From the NCBI RefSeq assembly GCF_019704135.1, contig NZ_AP024355.1:4533034-4597033 (forward strand): a stretch of 64,000 nt of DNA, given 5' to 3'. Under the pieces are notes generated by a model. The model did not search any database. It was not told where the DNA came from and was given only the letters and a program-made list of their open reading frames with translations. The position numbers and the translations under genes are program-made. Source of the stretch: Desulfuromonas versatilis. GTDB lineage: Bacteria > Desulfobacterota > Desulfuromonadia > Desulfuromonadales > NIT-T3. Positions 33,397-43,315 of this stretch are shown here, in pieces (position 1 is the first letter of the stretch; each line of letters begins with the position of its first letter).

Positions 33397-35172
33397 CTAG
33401 CCCCGCTCCTCCACCAGGCTGCGCAGCCGCTCGGCGAGATCGTTCAGCTCGGCGATGGCCTGGGCGGTCTCGCCGGCAGAATCGGCTACCTGGGCAGCCA
33501 CGTCGCGCACCTCGGCGATGGTCTCGGCCATCTGCTCGCTGGCGGAGGTCTGCTGCTGGGTGGAGACTTTGATCTCGCGGGCGGCGCGGGTGGTTTCGCC
33601 CACCATCCTGGCAATGTGCTCCAGCCCCTCGGAGATTTTCGCCACCAGCGAGCTGGCCAGGTCGACCCCCTTGGTTCCCTCCTCGGTGAGCATGATGGTG
33701 GAGTTGGTCGCCTTCTGGATCTCCTCGATGAGCTGCTTGATCTGCTTGGTGGCGACCACGGTCCGCTCGGCCAGGCGCTGCACCTCGGTGGCCACCACCG
33801 AGAAGCGCTTGCCCGCCTCGCCGGCGCCGGCCGCCTCGATGGCCGCGTTGAGCGCCAGCAGGTTGGTCTGGTCGGAGATCTCGTCGATGATCTCGACGAT
33901 GCCGCCGATCTCCCGGGAGTTCTCCCCCAGTTCGAGCATGGCGCTGGAGATCGACTCGACCCGCTGGCGCAGCTGGCCCATGCCGCCGACCGCATCCTGT
34001 ACCGACCGCAGCCCCCCGGAGGTGGCCTCGCTGGCCTTCTCGGCGAGGGCCTCGACGCTGCGGGCGTTCTCCGCCACCTGCTTGGCGGTCACCGCGATCT
34101 CCTCGGAGGTAGTGGTCGCCTCCTGGACGGCCGAGGCCTGCTGGTTGGCCCCCGAGGACTGCTGGGCGGAGATGGCCATGATCTCGTTGCTGCTGCTGGA
34201 GAGCTGCTGGATGGCCTCCTTGACGCTCGCCAGCAGGTGGCCGCTGCGCTCGATCTCCCCCTTGAGGCTGCGCACGATACCCTGGGTCATGCGGTTGAAG
34301 GATTCGGCCAGCTGGCCGATCTCGTCGGGATCGCCGACCTCGATGGTCTCCTCCAGCTTGCCCCCGGCGATCCGCTCGGCGACCTCCGTCACCTCCTTAA
34401 GCGGCCGGGTCACCCGGCGCACGATCAGGTAGATGGTCAGCGAGGCGGCCAGCAGCACCAGCAGCATGGCGATCAGCACCGTGTCACGCAGCTCGGCGAT
34501 GGCCCGCTCGGTCTGCTCGATGGAGAAACCGATACGGAAGCCTCCCCAGTGATCTCCCCTGACGTAAACCGGGGCGACCAGGTCCCAGAGCTCCTCCCCG
34601 GTATCGCGCCGGTAGACCTGGCGCAGCACCCGGTTGCCGTCGCTGCCGTCGTAGCGGGCCGCGGCCAGTCCGACAGGATCGTCGAAGATCCGCTTGGTGC
34701 GGTTGTTGACCAGGTCGCGGGCCTGGTCGCCGGTCAGCGGCTGTGAATAGCGGGTGTTGTGGGTCGGCAGGTAGCCCTTGCGATCGACCAGCACGGCGAA
34801 TTCCACCATGGGATCGGCGTCGAGAAAGACATCGAGTACCGCCTGGATTCTCTCATCGAGCAGCCGGTCATAGGCCGTATGGTACTTGGGGGCGCTCGCC
34901 CCGGCCAGCGGCCCTTCGGTGATGCGCTGGTAGTCGGTATCGAACAGTTCCGCCCGGCTCAAGGCGCCGCTGTCGAGGGTGTCTTCAAGGGCCCTCTCCA
35001 TGCTGCTGGCCCCCACCAGCGCCATGGCACGCGCTTTGGAAAGCAGCGTTTCGCGCAGGGCCGCTCCCCGTTTCTGGACCAGCACAGTGGCAAAGGTCCC
35101 CAGAATCACGACCAAAACCAGGATCAACGGCACCACGATTTTTGCAGAAAGCCGGCTCCGGTACCAGTTCAC
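33397..35172 (-). CDS. methyl-accepting chemotaxis receptor
   Basis: A 591-residue transmembrane receptor. The first membrane helix ([20 protein letters not shown]) is at 11-30, a periplasmic domain of about 200 residues has the pattern of a Cache-type sensor ([18 protein letters not shown], later [16 protein letters not shown]), a second helix lies near 245-265, HAMP near 266-320, and the signalling tip [20 protein letters not shown] near 475-494. There is no C-terminal CheR-docking pentapeptide. I chose a GTG start at 35172 because GGGGGAG stands seven bases ahead and the residues after it form a standard short basic N-terminus; the frame upstream overlaps the CheW gene. The ligand is unknown. 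It has no haem-binding motif, unlike some Geobacter sensors. Confidence 0.9.
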   Translation of the reverse strand: MNWYRSRLSAKIVVPLILVLVVILGTFATVLVQKRGAALRETLLSKARAMALVGASSMERALEDTLDSGALSRAELFDTDYQRITEGPLAGASAPKYHTAYDRLLDERIQAVLDVFLDADPMVEFAVLVDRKGYLPTHNTRYSQPLTGDQARDLVNNRTKRIFDDPVGLAAARYDGSDGNRVLRQVYRRDTGEELWDLVAPVYVRGDHWGGFRIGFSIEQTERAIAELRDTVLIAMLLVLLAASLTIYLIVRRVTRPLKEVTEVAERIAGGKLEETIEVGDPDEIGQLAESFNRMTQGIVRSLKGEIERSGHLLASVKEAIQQLSSSSNEIMAISAQQSSGANQQASAVQEATTTSEEIAVTAKQVAENARSVEALAEKASEATSGGLRSVQDAVGGMGQLRQRVESISSAMLELGENSREIGGIVEIIDEISDQTNLLALNAAIEAAGAGEAGKRFSVVATEVQRLAERTVVATKQIKQLIEEIQKATNSTIMLTEEGTKGVDLASSLVAKISEGLEHIARMVGETTRAAREIKVSTQQQTSASEQMAETIAEVRDVAAQVADSAGETAQAIAELNDLAERLRSLVEERG

Positions 35173-35248
35173 GATAATCTCCCCCTGTCGGCCGGCGGGT
35201 GGCTCGGCCCGAAAATTGACGCATTGAACGCTGCGCCCCCGGCCGTGG

Positions 35249-35815
35249 TCAGCCCTTTTGCTGATCGACCACGAACTCCGGGCGACAAAGAATCTGCTTA
35301 AGATCGAGCAGCACCAGCAACTCGCCCTCGAGGCTGACCTGGCCCTCGACGGCTTCGCGCGGCAGTCCGGCCAGACCGTGGCTGAGAGGCTCCACGGCAT
35401 CGGCGGCAACCCGCCGGATGCCTTCGACCCGGGCGACCAGCAGGGCCGTGGTTATCCCCGCGGCCCGGACTACCACCAGGCGCCCGGCGGGGTCCAATTC
35501 CTGGGCCGCCTGGCCGAGCAGACGGGCCAGATCGGTGACCGCGACGATCTCCCCGCGCAGGTTGATGATGCCGCGGATCGCCTCCTGCACCATCGGCACT
35601 CGGACCACCTGGGGCAGGCGCAGTACCTCGCGGGCCAAAACAGAGGGGACGGCGAAGCGTTCGCCGCCGATGCGAAAGACCAGGATTTCCCGCTGCTGCC
35701 GGTCTTCCGCGGCGGGTGGCTGGTCGATCCCCTGCCAGTACTCCTCGCGCATCTGCCGCAGGGTTTCCCGAAGCTCTTCGGCATTGGGCCTGTGGCGCCT
35801 TTTCTGCTCACTCAT
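35249..35815 (-). CDS. cheW: CheW coupling protein
   Basis: A 188-residue adaptor joining receptor to CheA. The CheW fold starts near residue 43 ([25 protein letters not shown]) and contains the typical [22 protein letters not shown] near 84-105 and [11 protein letters not shown] near the end. The first 40 residues are charged, basic and not part of the fold. The start overlaps the stop of the CheR gene as ATGA. Wsp systems normally have two CheW proteins (WspB and WspD); only this one is here. Confidence 0.93.
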   Translation of the reverse strand: MSEQKRRHRPNAEELRETLRQMREEYWQGIDQPPAAEDRQQREILVFRIGGERFAVPSVLAREVLRLPQVVRVPMVQEAIRGIINLRGEIVAVTDLARLLGQAAQELDPAGRLVVVRAAGITTALLVARVEGIRRVAADAVEPLSHGLAGLPREAVEGQVSLEGELLVLLDLKQILCRPEFVVDQQKG

Positions 35816-37734
35816 CGGCTGCTGCCCCTATTCTTCGCAGGGTTAACCGGGGGCGAGGCCCGCTCCGGCCCGGGGGCGGCAGCCAACTCTCGCCGGCAGA
35901 TCTCCAGAAACACCTCCCGGGACACCCCCCCGGAGCAGGGGACCAGGGCCCCTGCCGGACTTTTCTCGAGCAGCCGGATGACATTGCGCAACTCGCGCCG
36001 CGCCTCGGCGGGCCTGCCGAGCCGGGCATGGATCCGGCTGAGGTTGTAATGGGGCAGGATGAACTTCATCTCCAGCCACAGAGCCCGCCGATAATCACCG
36101 GCGGCCGCCTCGGGGTCGTCGCGCCCTTCGGCCAGCAGGCCCCGCAGAAAGTACGCTTCAGGGCAGAGATCGTCCTCGGCCAGGGCCTGCTCGCAGAAGA
36201 GCTGCGCCTGCTCGTAGCGCCCCTGGTTGGCATGCACGAAACCCATCCCCAGCAGGGCGCCGACGTGGCCGGGCTCGGCCTCGAGGACCCGCGCGAATAG
36301 TCCCTGGGCGACCGCGAAGTCCTCTTTGTCGAAGGCCTCGCGAGCCTGCAGGTAATCCCTCTGCGGCTCTCCAGCTGCCGGCAGGGGGGTGGCAGGGGCG
36401 GCAGGCAGAGCCGGCGCGGGCCGGGAACCGGGTTCCGGCTGCCACCCCGGCAGCTCCTCCCGAACCGCCGCAGGCGGCCGGCTGAGTTGGGCTTCGGGTT
36501 GCAGGTGACGGCCCTCTTTCTCGCTGTCCAACTGGTAGAGAAAACCTCCTGCGGCGCTCACCCGGGAAAATCGCTCGGAAATGTTCATAAGGGTTTCCGA
36601 GTGGCCGAGAAACAGGTATCCCCGGGGCCGCAGGCAGGAGGCGAAACGCTCGACGATCTTGCGGGTGGTTTCGGGGCGGAAATAGATCATCACGTTGCGG
36701 CAGAAGATCATGTCGAGATCCGCCGTGCCGTTCTCCGCCGCGGGGTAACTGCCGGTCTGCAGGTTCAACGGTTCGAAGCGCACCCGCTCGCGAATCCCGG
36801 CTTCGAGCCGGAAATGACGTCCCTCGCGGCGAAAGTACTTCTCCAGCCAGCCAGGCTCGACCAAGCGCACCGAGCGGGGGCCGAAGAGCCCTTCTCGGGC
36901 GCCCTTCAGCGCCTGCTTGTTGACGTCGGTGGCAAGAATCTCCACCTGCCAGCCGGCCAACTGGGGAAAGTGTTCGGCCAGCACCAGGGCGATGCTGTAG
37001 GGCTCCTCGCCGGTGGAACAGCCCGCCGACCAGATACGCAGCCTGCGCGAGGCGTGGTTGCGCCTGAGGACCTCGGGCAGAACCGTCAGGACCAGCGCCT
37101 CGAAATGGGGCAAGTAGCGGAAAAAGTAGGTTTCGCCGACGGTCAGCAGACCGAGCAGCTTGCCCAGTTCGCGGCGGCTCTCGGCGTGGTTCTCCAGGTA
37201 GTCGAAATAGCGCCGGTAGCTTGCCAGGCCCAGCGCCCGCATGCGCCGCGCCAGCCCCCGCTCGAGCAGTTTGGCGTTGCGCCGGTCGAAGTGCAGCCCG
37301 CTGTGGCGGTGCAGGTAATCCTGGAACAGCTCGAGCTCCTGCCCCGGCAACTCTTCGGGGAGGACGTCCCGCTCCCCGCGATGCCCGGCAAGCAGGGCCA
37401 GGTCCTCCAGCAGGCGTCGCTCATCGACCGGGTGGACGAGGAAATCGAAGGCGTCGAGCAGCTCGTACTCCAGGGCCGCCTGGGCGGCGGTGACGATCAC
37501 CGGGATATGGCGGGTGCTGCGATTGGTAAGGATGCGCCGCAGGGTGACCAGCCCTTCGCTCCCGCCTGCGCCCAGGTCGAGCACCACGACGTCGGGCTCT
37601 GCATGCCGCACCGCCGCCAGGGCGCTCTCATCGGCCGCGCAGCGCTCCACGGGGCACCCGAATCCGCTCAGAATCCGCGCCAGCCGCGGCTCCTCCCTCC
37701 CCTCGTCAACCAGCAGGATGCGAAAATCCTTCAT
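35812..37734 (-). CDS. cheR: receiver-CheR-TPR fusion methyltransferase
   Basis: A 640-residue first protein of the chemosensory operon. Residues 4-120 form a receiver-like domain, residues 140-190 the CheR N-domain and 195-400 the SAM-dependent methyltransferase (LRIWSAGCSTGEEPYSIAL, later DLDMIFCRNVMIYF). After a Pro/Ala-rich linker, TPR units occupy about 450-600 (for example AQGLFARVLEAEPGHVGALLG and YEQAQLFCEQALAE). CheR methylates receptor glutamates; the TPR part suits interaction with partners, as in WspC. The receiver keeps the phospho-acceptor-type Asp in VVVLDLGAGG but the conserved Lys is replaced by His (DFLVHPVDER), so phosphorylation control is doubtful. The neighbouring glnS gene is upstream, 44 bases away. 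Confidence 0.88.
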   Translation of the reverse strand: MKDFRILLVDEGREEPRLARILSGFGCPVERCAADESALAAVRHAEPDVVVLDLGAGGSEGLVTLRRILTNRSTRHIPVIVTAAQAALEYELLDAFDFLVHPVDERRLLEDLALLAGHRGERDVLPEELPGQELELFQDYLHRHSGLHFDRRNAKLLERGLARRMRALGLASYRRYFDYLENHAESRRELGKLLGLLTVGETYFFRYLPHFEALVLTVLPEVLRRNHASRRLRIWSAGCSTGEEPYSIALVLAEHFPQLAGWQVEILATDVNKQALKGAREGLFGPRSVRLVEPGWLEKYFRREGRHFRLEAGIRERVRFEPLNLQTGSYPAAENGTADLDMIFCRNVMIYFRPETTRKIVERFASCLRPRGYLFLGHSETLMNISERFSRVSAAGGFLYQLDSEKEGRHLQPEAQLSRPPAAVREELPGWQPEPGSRPAPALPAAPATPLPAAGEPQRDYLQAREAFDKEDFAVAQGLFARVLEAEPGHVGALLGMGFVHANQGRYEQAQLFCEQALAEDDLCPEAYFLRGLLAEGRDDPEAAAGDYRRALWLEMKFILPHYNLSRIHARLGRPAEARRELRNVIRLLEKSPAGALVPCSGGVSREVFLEICRRELAAAPGPERASPPVNPAKNRGSSR

Positions 37735-37778
37735 CCCTCAAGCTTTCTGCCAGGGGCCCCTGGGCGGGGCGCGACGGA

Positions 37779-39455
37779 TCAGCCCTGCTCCTGCTTGGCC
37801 CAGGAGTCGCGCAGGGTCACCGTCCGGTTGAAAACCAGGGCCTCCGGCGCCGAATCCCGGTCGGCGCAGAAGTAGCCGAGCCGCTCGAACTGCCGGGGCT
37901 CGCCGACTGCCGCCTCGGCAAGGCCAGGCTCCACCCGACAGCCGCTGAGTTTGACCAGCGACTCGGGGTTGAGCTGCTCGCGGTAGTCGCTCTGCTTGCT
38001 GCCCGGGTTGGGCACGGTGAACAGCCGGTCGTAGAGGCGCACCTCGGCGGGCAGGGCATGGGCGGCGGAGACCCAGTGGATGGTCCCCTTGACCTTGCGC
38101 CCGTCGGGGGCAGAGCCGCCGCGGGTCTCGGGGTCGTAGCTGCAGCGCAGTTCGACCACCTCGCCGTTGGCGTCCTTCACCACCTCGTCGCAGCGGACGA
38201 AGTAGGCGAAGCGCAGGCGCACCTCGCGCCCCGGCGCCAGGCGGAAGAACTTTTTCGGCGGATCCTCCATGAAGTCGTCGCGCTCGATGTAGATCTCGCG
38301 GGAGAAGGGGACCTGGCGGCTGCCCATCTCGGGTTTCTGCGGGTGGTTGGCCGCCTCGAAATACTCGACCTGGCCTTCGGGATAGTTCTCGATGACCACC
38401 TTGAGCGGCTGCAGCACCGCCAGGGCGCGGGGCGCCACCTCGTTGAGGTCCTCGCGCACGCAGTCCTCGAGCACGCTCATGTCGATCAGGCTGTCGCTCT
38501 TGCCGACCCCGATGCGCTCGCAGAAATTGCGGATCGCCGCGGGGGAGTAGCCGCGCCGACGCATCCCGGTGAGGGTCGGCATGCGCGGGTCGTCCCAACC
38601 CGAGACATGTTTTTCCCCCACCAGTTCGAGCAGCTTGCGCTTGCTCATCACCGTGTAGGTCAGGTTGAGGCGGGCGAATTCGATCTGCTGGGGGGCGTAG
38701 ATGCCGAGTTCGCGGATGAACCAGTCGTAGAGCGGCCGGTGGTCTTCGAACTCCAGGGTGCAGATCGAGTGGGTGATCCGCTCGATGGAGTCGGACTGGC
38801 CGTGGGCGAAGTCGTACATGGGGTAGATGCACCACTTGTCCCCGGTACGGTGGTGGTGGGCCGTCAGGATGCGGTACATGACCGGGTCGCGCAGGTTCAG
38901 GTTGGGCGAGGCCATGTCGATCTTGGCCCGCAGCACGTGGGCGCCGTCGGCGAACTCGCCCCGGCGCATCTTTTCGAACAGCGCCAGGTTCTCCTCCACG
39001 CTGCGGTTGCGGTAGGGGCTGTCCTTGCCGGGCTCGGTGAGGGTGCCGCGGTGCTCGCGGATCTCTTCGGCGCTCAGGCTGCAGACATAGGCCTTGCCCT
39101 TGTTGATCAGCGCCACGGCGTACTGGTAGAGCTTTTCGAAGTAATCCGAGGCGTAGAACAGGTTGGCCCCCCAGTCGAAGCCGAGCCAGCGCACGTCGGC
39201 CTTGATGGCCTCGACGTACTCGTCCTCTTCCTTGATCGGGTTGGTATCGTCGAAGCGCAGGTGGCAGGCCCCGCCGTAGGCGGCGGCCAGGCCGAAATTG
39301 AGGCAGATGCTCTTGGCATGGCCGATGTGCAGATAGCCGTTGGGTTCGGGCGGAAACCGGGTGACCACCCGGCCCTCGTACTTGGCGGTCTCCAGGTCCT
39401 GATCGATGATGTGGCGGATGAAATTGACAGCGGGCGATACCTCGGGCGTCGACAT
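37779..39455 (-). CDS. glnS: glutaminyl-tRNA synthetase
   Basis: A 558-residue class I synthetase. [11 protein letters not shown] near residue 44 is the HIGH motif, [13 protein letters not shown] near 265 the KMSKS-like loop; the family-specific [15 protein letters not shown] and [12 protein letters not shown]-like stretches are present, and the beta-barrel anticodon domain fills the C-terminal half. MSKRK and length distinguish it from glutamyl-tRNA synthetase. I chose the ATG at 39455 with AAGGG nine bases ahead; the frame continues upstream into the opposite shadow of ispF. It is 67 bases downstream of ispF. The presence of glnS means tRNA-Gln can be charged directly rather than only through the amidotransferase. 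Confidence 0.96.
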   Translation of the reverse strand: MSTPEVSPAVNFIRHIIDQDLETAKYEGRVVTRFPPEPNGYLHIGHAKSICLNFGLAAAYGGACHLRFDDTNPIKEEDEYVEAIKADVRWLGFDWGANLFYASDYFEKLYQYAVALINKGKAYVCSLSAEEIREHRGTLTEPGKDSPYRNRSVEENLALFEKMRRGEFADGAHVLRAKIDMASPNLNLRDPVMYRILTAHHHRTGDKWCIYPMYDFAHGQSDSIERITHSICTLEFEDHRPLYDWFIRELGIYAPQQIEFARLNLTYTVMSKRKLLELVGEKHVSGWDDPRMPTLTGMRRRGYSPAAIRNFCERIGVGKSDSLIDMSVLEDCVREDLNEVAPRALAVLQPLKVVIENYPEGQVEYFEAANHPQKPEMGSRQVPFSREIYIERDDFMEDPPKKFFRLAPGREVRLRFAYFVRCDEVVKDANGEVVELRCSYDPETRGGSAPDGRKVKGTIHWVSAAHALPAEVRLYDRLFTVPNPGSKQSDYREQLNPESLVKLSGCRVEPGLAEAAVGEPRQFERLGYFCADRDSAPEALVFNRTVTLRDSWAKQEQG

Positions 39456-39522
39456 GTTCAGAAAACCCTTATTCCCTTTCAGTGGATATTTGGTGGGTTG
39501 ATTGGCCTGCGCGTCGGATCGT

Positions 39523-40023
39523 TCACACGTCCAGTTCGCGGCTGATCTCGATAGGGGCAAGCAGCACCACGGCGTGGGCCGAGATCCCCTCGGCCCGCCC
39601 CTCGAAGCCGAGCTCCTCGGTGGTGGTGGCCTTGACGTTGACCTGGCGGATGTCGGCGTGGCAGGCCTCGGCGATGTTGGCCACCATCTTGCGGATGTAG
39701 GGGGCCAGCTTGGGGCGCTGGGCGATGACCGTGGCGTCGAGGTTGCCGATGGCGTAGCCCTTGGCCTCGGCCAGGGCGATGACCTCGCGCAGCAGCTTGA
39801 GGCTGGAGATCCCCCGGTAGGCGGGATCGGTGTCGGGGAAGTGCCGGCCGATATCCCCCTCGGCGATGGCGCCGAGGATCGCGTCGCAGATGGCGTGCAG
39901 CAGCACGTCGGCATCGGAATGGCCGAGCAGCCCCAGGGCGTGGGGGACTTCCACCCCGCCGAGAATCAGCTTGCGCTCCGCCACCAGGCGGTGCACATCA
40001 TAGCCGTGACCTATGCGCATCAT
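39523..40023 (-). CDS. ispF: 2-C-methyl-D-erythritol 2,4-cyclodiphosphate synthase
   Basis: A 166-residue trimeric enzyme of the MEP isoprenoid pathway that cyclises CDP-methylerythritol phosphate with loss of CMP. The metal-binding GYDVHRL is at the N-terminus, [15 protein letters not shown] near 39-50 holds the second His, and DTDP with the YRG turn near 63-70. The start overlaps the ispD stop (ATGA; a second ATG follows at once). The conserved pairing of ispD and ispF suits consecutive steps. Confidence 0.96.
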   Translation of the reverse strand: MMRIGHGYDVHRLVAERKLILGGVEVPHALGLLGHSDADVLLHAICDAILGAIAEGDIGRHFPDTDPAYRGISSLKLLREVIALAEAKGYAIGNLDATVIAQRPKLAPYIRKMVANIAEACHADIRQVNVKATTTEELGFEGRAEGISAHAVVLLAPIEISRELDV

Positions 40024-40721
40024 GATTGGCCCTCTGCCGAATCGGCGTAAAAAGCCCGCGCCAGGACCAGGTCCTCTGGCGTGGTGATCTTGATGTTGCG
40101 ATAACTCCCCTCGAGCATCGCCACCGGCAGCCCGAGCCGCTCGAACAGCGAGGCGTCATCGGTGCCGGAGAACCCCTCGGCGAGGGCCCGGCGATGGGCC
40201 TGGAGAATCAGCCCGAAGCGAAAGGCCTGCGGGGTCTGCGCCTGCCAGAGGCCACGCCGGTCGGGTGTCCCCTCGATGCGTCCGGCGGCCACCTGCTTGA
40301 TGGTGTCCTTGACCGGCACGCCGACCACGCACCCCCCCACCGAAGCGGCGCTGGCCACCACCGGCTCGAGCAGCGCCGGCGGGAAGAACGGGCGCACCCC
40401 GTCATGGATCAGCACCACGTCGGTCTCCGCCGCGCCGCAGGCCTCCAGCCCGTTGCGCACCGAGTCCTGGCGCTCGGCGCCGCCGGCCACGACCTGGCGC
40501 ACCTTGGCGAAGCCGTAGCGTGCTACGATCTCGCTGCGGCAGTAATCGATCTCGGCGGTCGGTGAAATGATGTAGATATGGTCGACGCGGGGATGGCGCT
40601 CGAACAGGGCCAGGGTGTGGGCCAGAATCGGTCGGCCGGCCAGGGCAAGATACTGCTTGTTGACAGCGGCGCCCATCCGGTTGCCCATGCCGGCGGCGGG
40701 GATCAGTACAGTGACGTTCAT
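40020..40721 (-). CDS. ispD: 2-C-methyl-D-erythritol 4-phosphate cytidylyltransferase
   Basis: A 233-residue nucleotidyltransferase joining CTP to methylerythritol phosphate. The N-terminal [13 protein letters not shown]-type motif (here [21 protein letters not shown]), residues 6-25, is the CTP site; [10 protein letters not shown] near 101 and VKDTIKQV near 138 are the usual later motifs. It is translationally coupled to ispF and follows carD by 85 bases in the same direction. Confidence 0.96.
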   Translation of the reverse strand: MNVTVLIPAAGMGNRMGAAVNKQYLALAGRPILAHTLALFERHPRVDHIYIISPTAEIDYCRSEIVARYGFAKVRQVVAGGAERQDSVRNGLEACGAAETDVVLIHDGVRPFFPPALLEPVVASAASVGGCVVGVPVKDTIKQVAAGRIEGTPDRRGLWQAQTPQAFRFGLILQAHRRALAEGFSGTDDASLFERLGLPVAMLEGSYRNIKITTPEDLVLARAFYADSAEGQS

Positions 40722-40806
40722 GTGCCTCCGGCGGACGGGAAGGGGCCTCGAAGTGCCGGTCTATCGAAAGGGGCATCACCCCTCTCCAGGCCAGCCGGCA
40801 ACACGC

Positions 40807-41292
40807 TTAATGGAGAAAAATGCTCTCGACCCGCTCGACGACCTTCTCCTCGGCAGCTCCCTGGGCCAGGGCAATCTCCTTGACCAGCAGCTTGCGGGCC
40901 AGCTCAAGAACCTTCTTTTCCCCGTAGGAGAGTTCCTTGCCCTCCTTGATCTGGTAGAGTTCCCTGAGCACCTCGGCCACTTCGAAGAGGTCGCCGGATT
41001 TGATTTTTTCGTTGTACTCGCGCTGCCGCCTGCTCCAGGAGGCCACCACCAGGCCGTTATCAGGCTTCTCCTCGAGGATATCGAACACCGAGGAGATGCG
41101 CTCCTTGGTAATCAGGGCCCGCAGTCCGACCTGCTCGGCATTGCTGACCGGAACCATGATGGTCATGTCGCTATCGACGATCCGCAGGATATAGAAATTG
41201 TGCGTTTCTCCGGAGAACTCCTTCGATTCGATCGCTTCAATCACCCCCACCCCCTGGGTGGGATATACTGCCATATCGCCAACTTTATACAT
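40807..41292 (-). CDS. carD: CarD-family RNA polymerase-binding transcription regulator
   Basis: A 161-residue regulator of the CarD/CdnL group, which binds the beta subunit of RNA polymerase and stabilises open complexes, often at rRNA promoters. The N-terminal Tudor-like RID domain, MYKVGDMAVYPTQGVGVIEA, covers the first 20 residues; the remaining helical part has the W-containing stretch VASWSRRQREYNEKIKSGD near 90. The start at 41292 has GGAGG seven bases ahead, whereas two upstream Met codons sit on or too near the ribosome site. In Geobacter-type genomes carD heads an ispD-ispF cluster as here. Confidence 0.94.
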   Translation of the reverse strand: MYKVGDMAVYPTQGVGVIEAIESKEFSGETHNFYILRIVDSDMTIMVPVSNAEQVGLRALITKERISSVFDILEEKPDNGLVVASWSRRQREYNEKIKSGDLFEVAEVLRELYQIKEGKELSYGEKKVLELARKLLVKEIALAQGAAEEKVVERVESIFLH

Positions 41293-41318
41293 GGTCATTC
41301 CTCCCATCGCATTTTGTC

Positions 41319-41347
41319 AGGTTATCATATTGAACCCCAACCGTCAA
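41319..41347 (-). promoter_or_regulatory. promoter of carD-ispD-ispF
   Basis: On the minus strand TTGACG (41342-41347) is followed after 17 bases by TAACCT (41319-41324), about 30 bases ahead of the carD start. The -35 box is good, the -10 box moderate. The whole gap to the plus-strand TPR gene is about 125 bases. Confidence 0.5.
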
Positions 41348-41417
41348 GGCCAAGTCCCCATTTAACAAGTACTTAGCCAGCTCGTCCCTTTTTTGACCTG
41401 GTGCCGGGAGGCGCCCC

Positions 41418-42341
41418 GTGCTAGGATTCCGCCGGAAAGGTTTTCTCATCATGCCCATCGCCGGAATCCTCCTTTTGGCCCTGCTGTTCGCCCCCCTGCC
41501 CGTCGCTCATGCCGGGGAGGCGGCTCTCGAAAGCGGCCACTCCTTCGCCGACGCCCTGTTTGCCGAGGGGGACTACTACCGGGCCATCACCGAGTACAAG
41601 CGCTTTCTGCACCATCACCCGGCCTCGCCCCTGGCGCCCGGCGCGGCTTTGCGCATCGGCGAATGCTTTGTTGCCGGAGAGCGCTGGGAGCAGGCCGAGG
41701 CGGCCCTGCGCCAGGCGGCCCGGAAATACCCGGACACCCCCGAGGCCGGCAGCGCACTGGAGCTGCTTGCCGAGATCCCCTACCGCCGCGGCCAGTTCGA
41801 ACTGGCCAGGCAGCGCTTCGCCGAGCTGGCCGAAGCCGCCCCCAACCCGGCGCGCCGGCAGGCCGCCCGCTACCGCGGGGCCTGGAGCCTGATCGAGCAG
41901 GACCGCTTCGCCCAGGCCCGCACCGAACTGCTCGGGACCGACCGCCCCGAGGCCACGGCCCTGGCCGGGGAACTGGCGCGGGCCGAGAGCCTGCCGCGCA
42001 AGTCCCCGCGCCTGGCCGGAGGGCTTTCGGCGTTGCTGCCGGGATCCGGCCAGCTCTACGTCGGCCGTCCACGCGACGCCGGCCTGGCCTTCGCCCTCAA
42101 CGCCGCGTTTCTGCTGGGCGCCCTGGAAGCCTTCGACAACGGCAACGAAGTGGTGGGCGGCATCCTGCTGTTTTTCGAGGCCGGCTGGTACACGGGCAAC
42201 ATCTTCAACGCCGCCAACCATGCCCACCGCTTTAACCGCGACCGGCGCGAAGAGCTGAAGCAGGAGCTGCGCGGCGCCTACGGGGTATCCCTGGGCCGGA
42301 TCGGCGAGGTCCCCGCCCTTGGCATCAGCCTGAAATTCTGA
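41418..42341 (+). CDS. secreted TPR protein with C-terminal hydrophobic hairpin
   Basis: A 307-residue exported protein. The N-terminus (basic, then hydrophobic MPIAGILLLALLFAPLPVAHA) is a signal peptide; residues 35-190 are tetratricopeptide-like (ALFAEGDYYRAITEYKRFL, AEAALRQAARKYPDTPEAGS, and similar), as in BamD- and YbgF-like periplasmic proteins. Residues 205-260 hold GGLSALLPGSGQLYVGRPRD and two hydrophobic stretches with a TM2-like pattern. The GTG at 41418, with GGAGG six bases upstream, is my preferred start; ATG at 41451 leaves the signal without its basic part. It lies 43 bases ahead of panE. The role is unknown; envelope assembly is plausible from the family. Confidence 0.75.
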   Translation: MLGFRRKGFLIMPIAGILLLALLFAPLPVAHAGEAALESGHSFADALFAEGDYYRAITEYKRFLHHHPASPLAPGAALRIGECFVAGERWEQAEAALRQAARKYPDTPEAGSALELLAEIPYRRGQFELARQRFAELAEAAPNPARRQAARYRGAWSLIEQDRFAQARTELLGTDRPEATALAGELARAESLPRKSPRLAGGLSALLPGSGQLYVGRPRDAGLAFALNAAFLLGALEAFDNGNEVVGGILLFFEAGWYTGNIFNAANHAHRFNRDRREELKQELRGAYGVSLGRIGEVPALGISLKF

Positions 42342-42384
42342 CCCCGAAACCGTGGAACAAGCGAGCTATGGAGTGCATCCCAGG

Positions 42385-43299
42385 ATGAAGATTGGAGTGA
42401 TCGGTTCCGGGGCCCTCGGCCTCTACTATGGCGCCATGCTGCAGCGCGGCGGCCAGGACGTGCGTTTTTTGCTGCGCAGGGATTTCGCTGCCGTCAGGGC
42501 GCACGGCCTGAGGGTGCAATCGGTGGACGGGGATTTCCACCTGGAGTCGGTGGCGGGGGCCCGCGAGGCGAGCGAACTGGGTGAAGTGGACCTGGTGCTG
42601 GTCGGCCTGAAGACCTTTGCCAACCATCGGCTGGTGGAGCTGGTGCGGCCCCTGGTGGGGGAAAACACCGCCATCCTCACCCTGCAGAACGGCCTCGGCA
42701 ACGAGCAATTGCTGGCCGGCGCCTTCGGAGCGCAGCGGGTGTTGGGCGGCATCGCCTTTCTCTGCGCCAACCGCGGTAAGCCGGGGACCGTGCTGCACCT
42801 GGGCCAGGGCAACATCCGCCTCGGCGAATTCGCCGGCGGGCTCTCGCCCCGCGCCGAGGCCATTGCCGAGATGTTCCGCGCCTGCGGCGTGGGCTGCGAG
42901 GCGGTGGCCGATCTGCTGCGGGCCCGGTGGGAGAAGCTGGTCTGGAACGTCCCCTTCAACGGCCTGTGCGCCCTGACCGGCAAGGACGTCACCGAGTTGC
43001 TGGAGCATCCGCCGACCCGCCAACAGGTCTGCGCCCTGATGCTGGAGGTGGTGGCCGGGGCCAACGCCCAGGGGCTGAGCAGCCCGGTGCCGGCGGAGTT
43101 CGTCGAGCGGATGCTCAGTTTCACCGACGGCATGGACCACTACCGGCCGAGCATGATGATCGACCGGCTGGAGGGACGCCCCCTGGAGCTCGAGGCGATC
43201 TACGGCATCCCCCTGCAGCAGGCCGCCGCCCGGGGCGTGGAAATGGTCCGGGTGCGGATGCTGCACGCCCTGCTGGCGCTGGGGGAACCGGGCCGCTGA
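42385..43299 (+). CDS. panE: 2-dehydropantoate 2-reductase
   Basis: A 304-residue enzyme reducing ketopantoate to pantoate with NADPH for coenzyme A synthesis. The N-terminal IGVIGSGALGLYYGA is the nucleotide motif, KTFANHRLVELV follows near 85, the catalytic Lys is in ARWEKLVWNVPFNGLCALTG near 190, and a C-terminal helix region has SMMIDRLEGRPLELEAIYG, typical of the substrate site. ATG at 42385 gives the standard length; an upstream GTG at 42352 is possible. It converges with the lipoprotein gene at 43316. Confidence 0.93.
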   Translation: MKIGVIGSGALGLYYGAMLQRGGQDVRFLLRRDFAAVRAHGLRVQSVDGDFHLESVAGAREASELGEVDLVLVGLKTFANHRLVELVRPLVGENTAILTLQNGLGNEQLLAGAFGAQRVLGGIAFLCANRGKPGTVLHLGQGNIRLGEFAGGLSPRAEAIAEMFRACGVGCEAVADLLRARWEKLVWNVPFNGLCALTGKDVTELLEHPPTRQQVCALMLEVVAGANAQGLSSPVPAEFVERMLSFTDGMDHYRPSMMIDRLEGRPLELEAIYGIPLQQAAARGVEMVRVRMLHALLALGEPGR

Positions 43300-43315
43300 G
43301 GCTTCGGTTACCGGC

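Noticed and set aside
30306-33572. 1088-residue plus-strand frame across cheB and cheA
   Set aside because: Long open shadow caused by high GC; cheB and cheA on the opposite strand have complete catalytic motifs.
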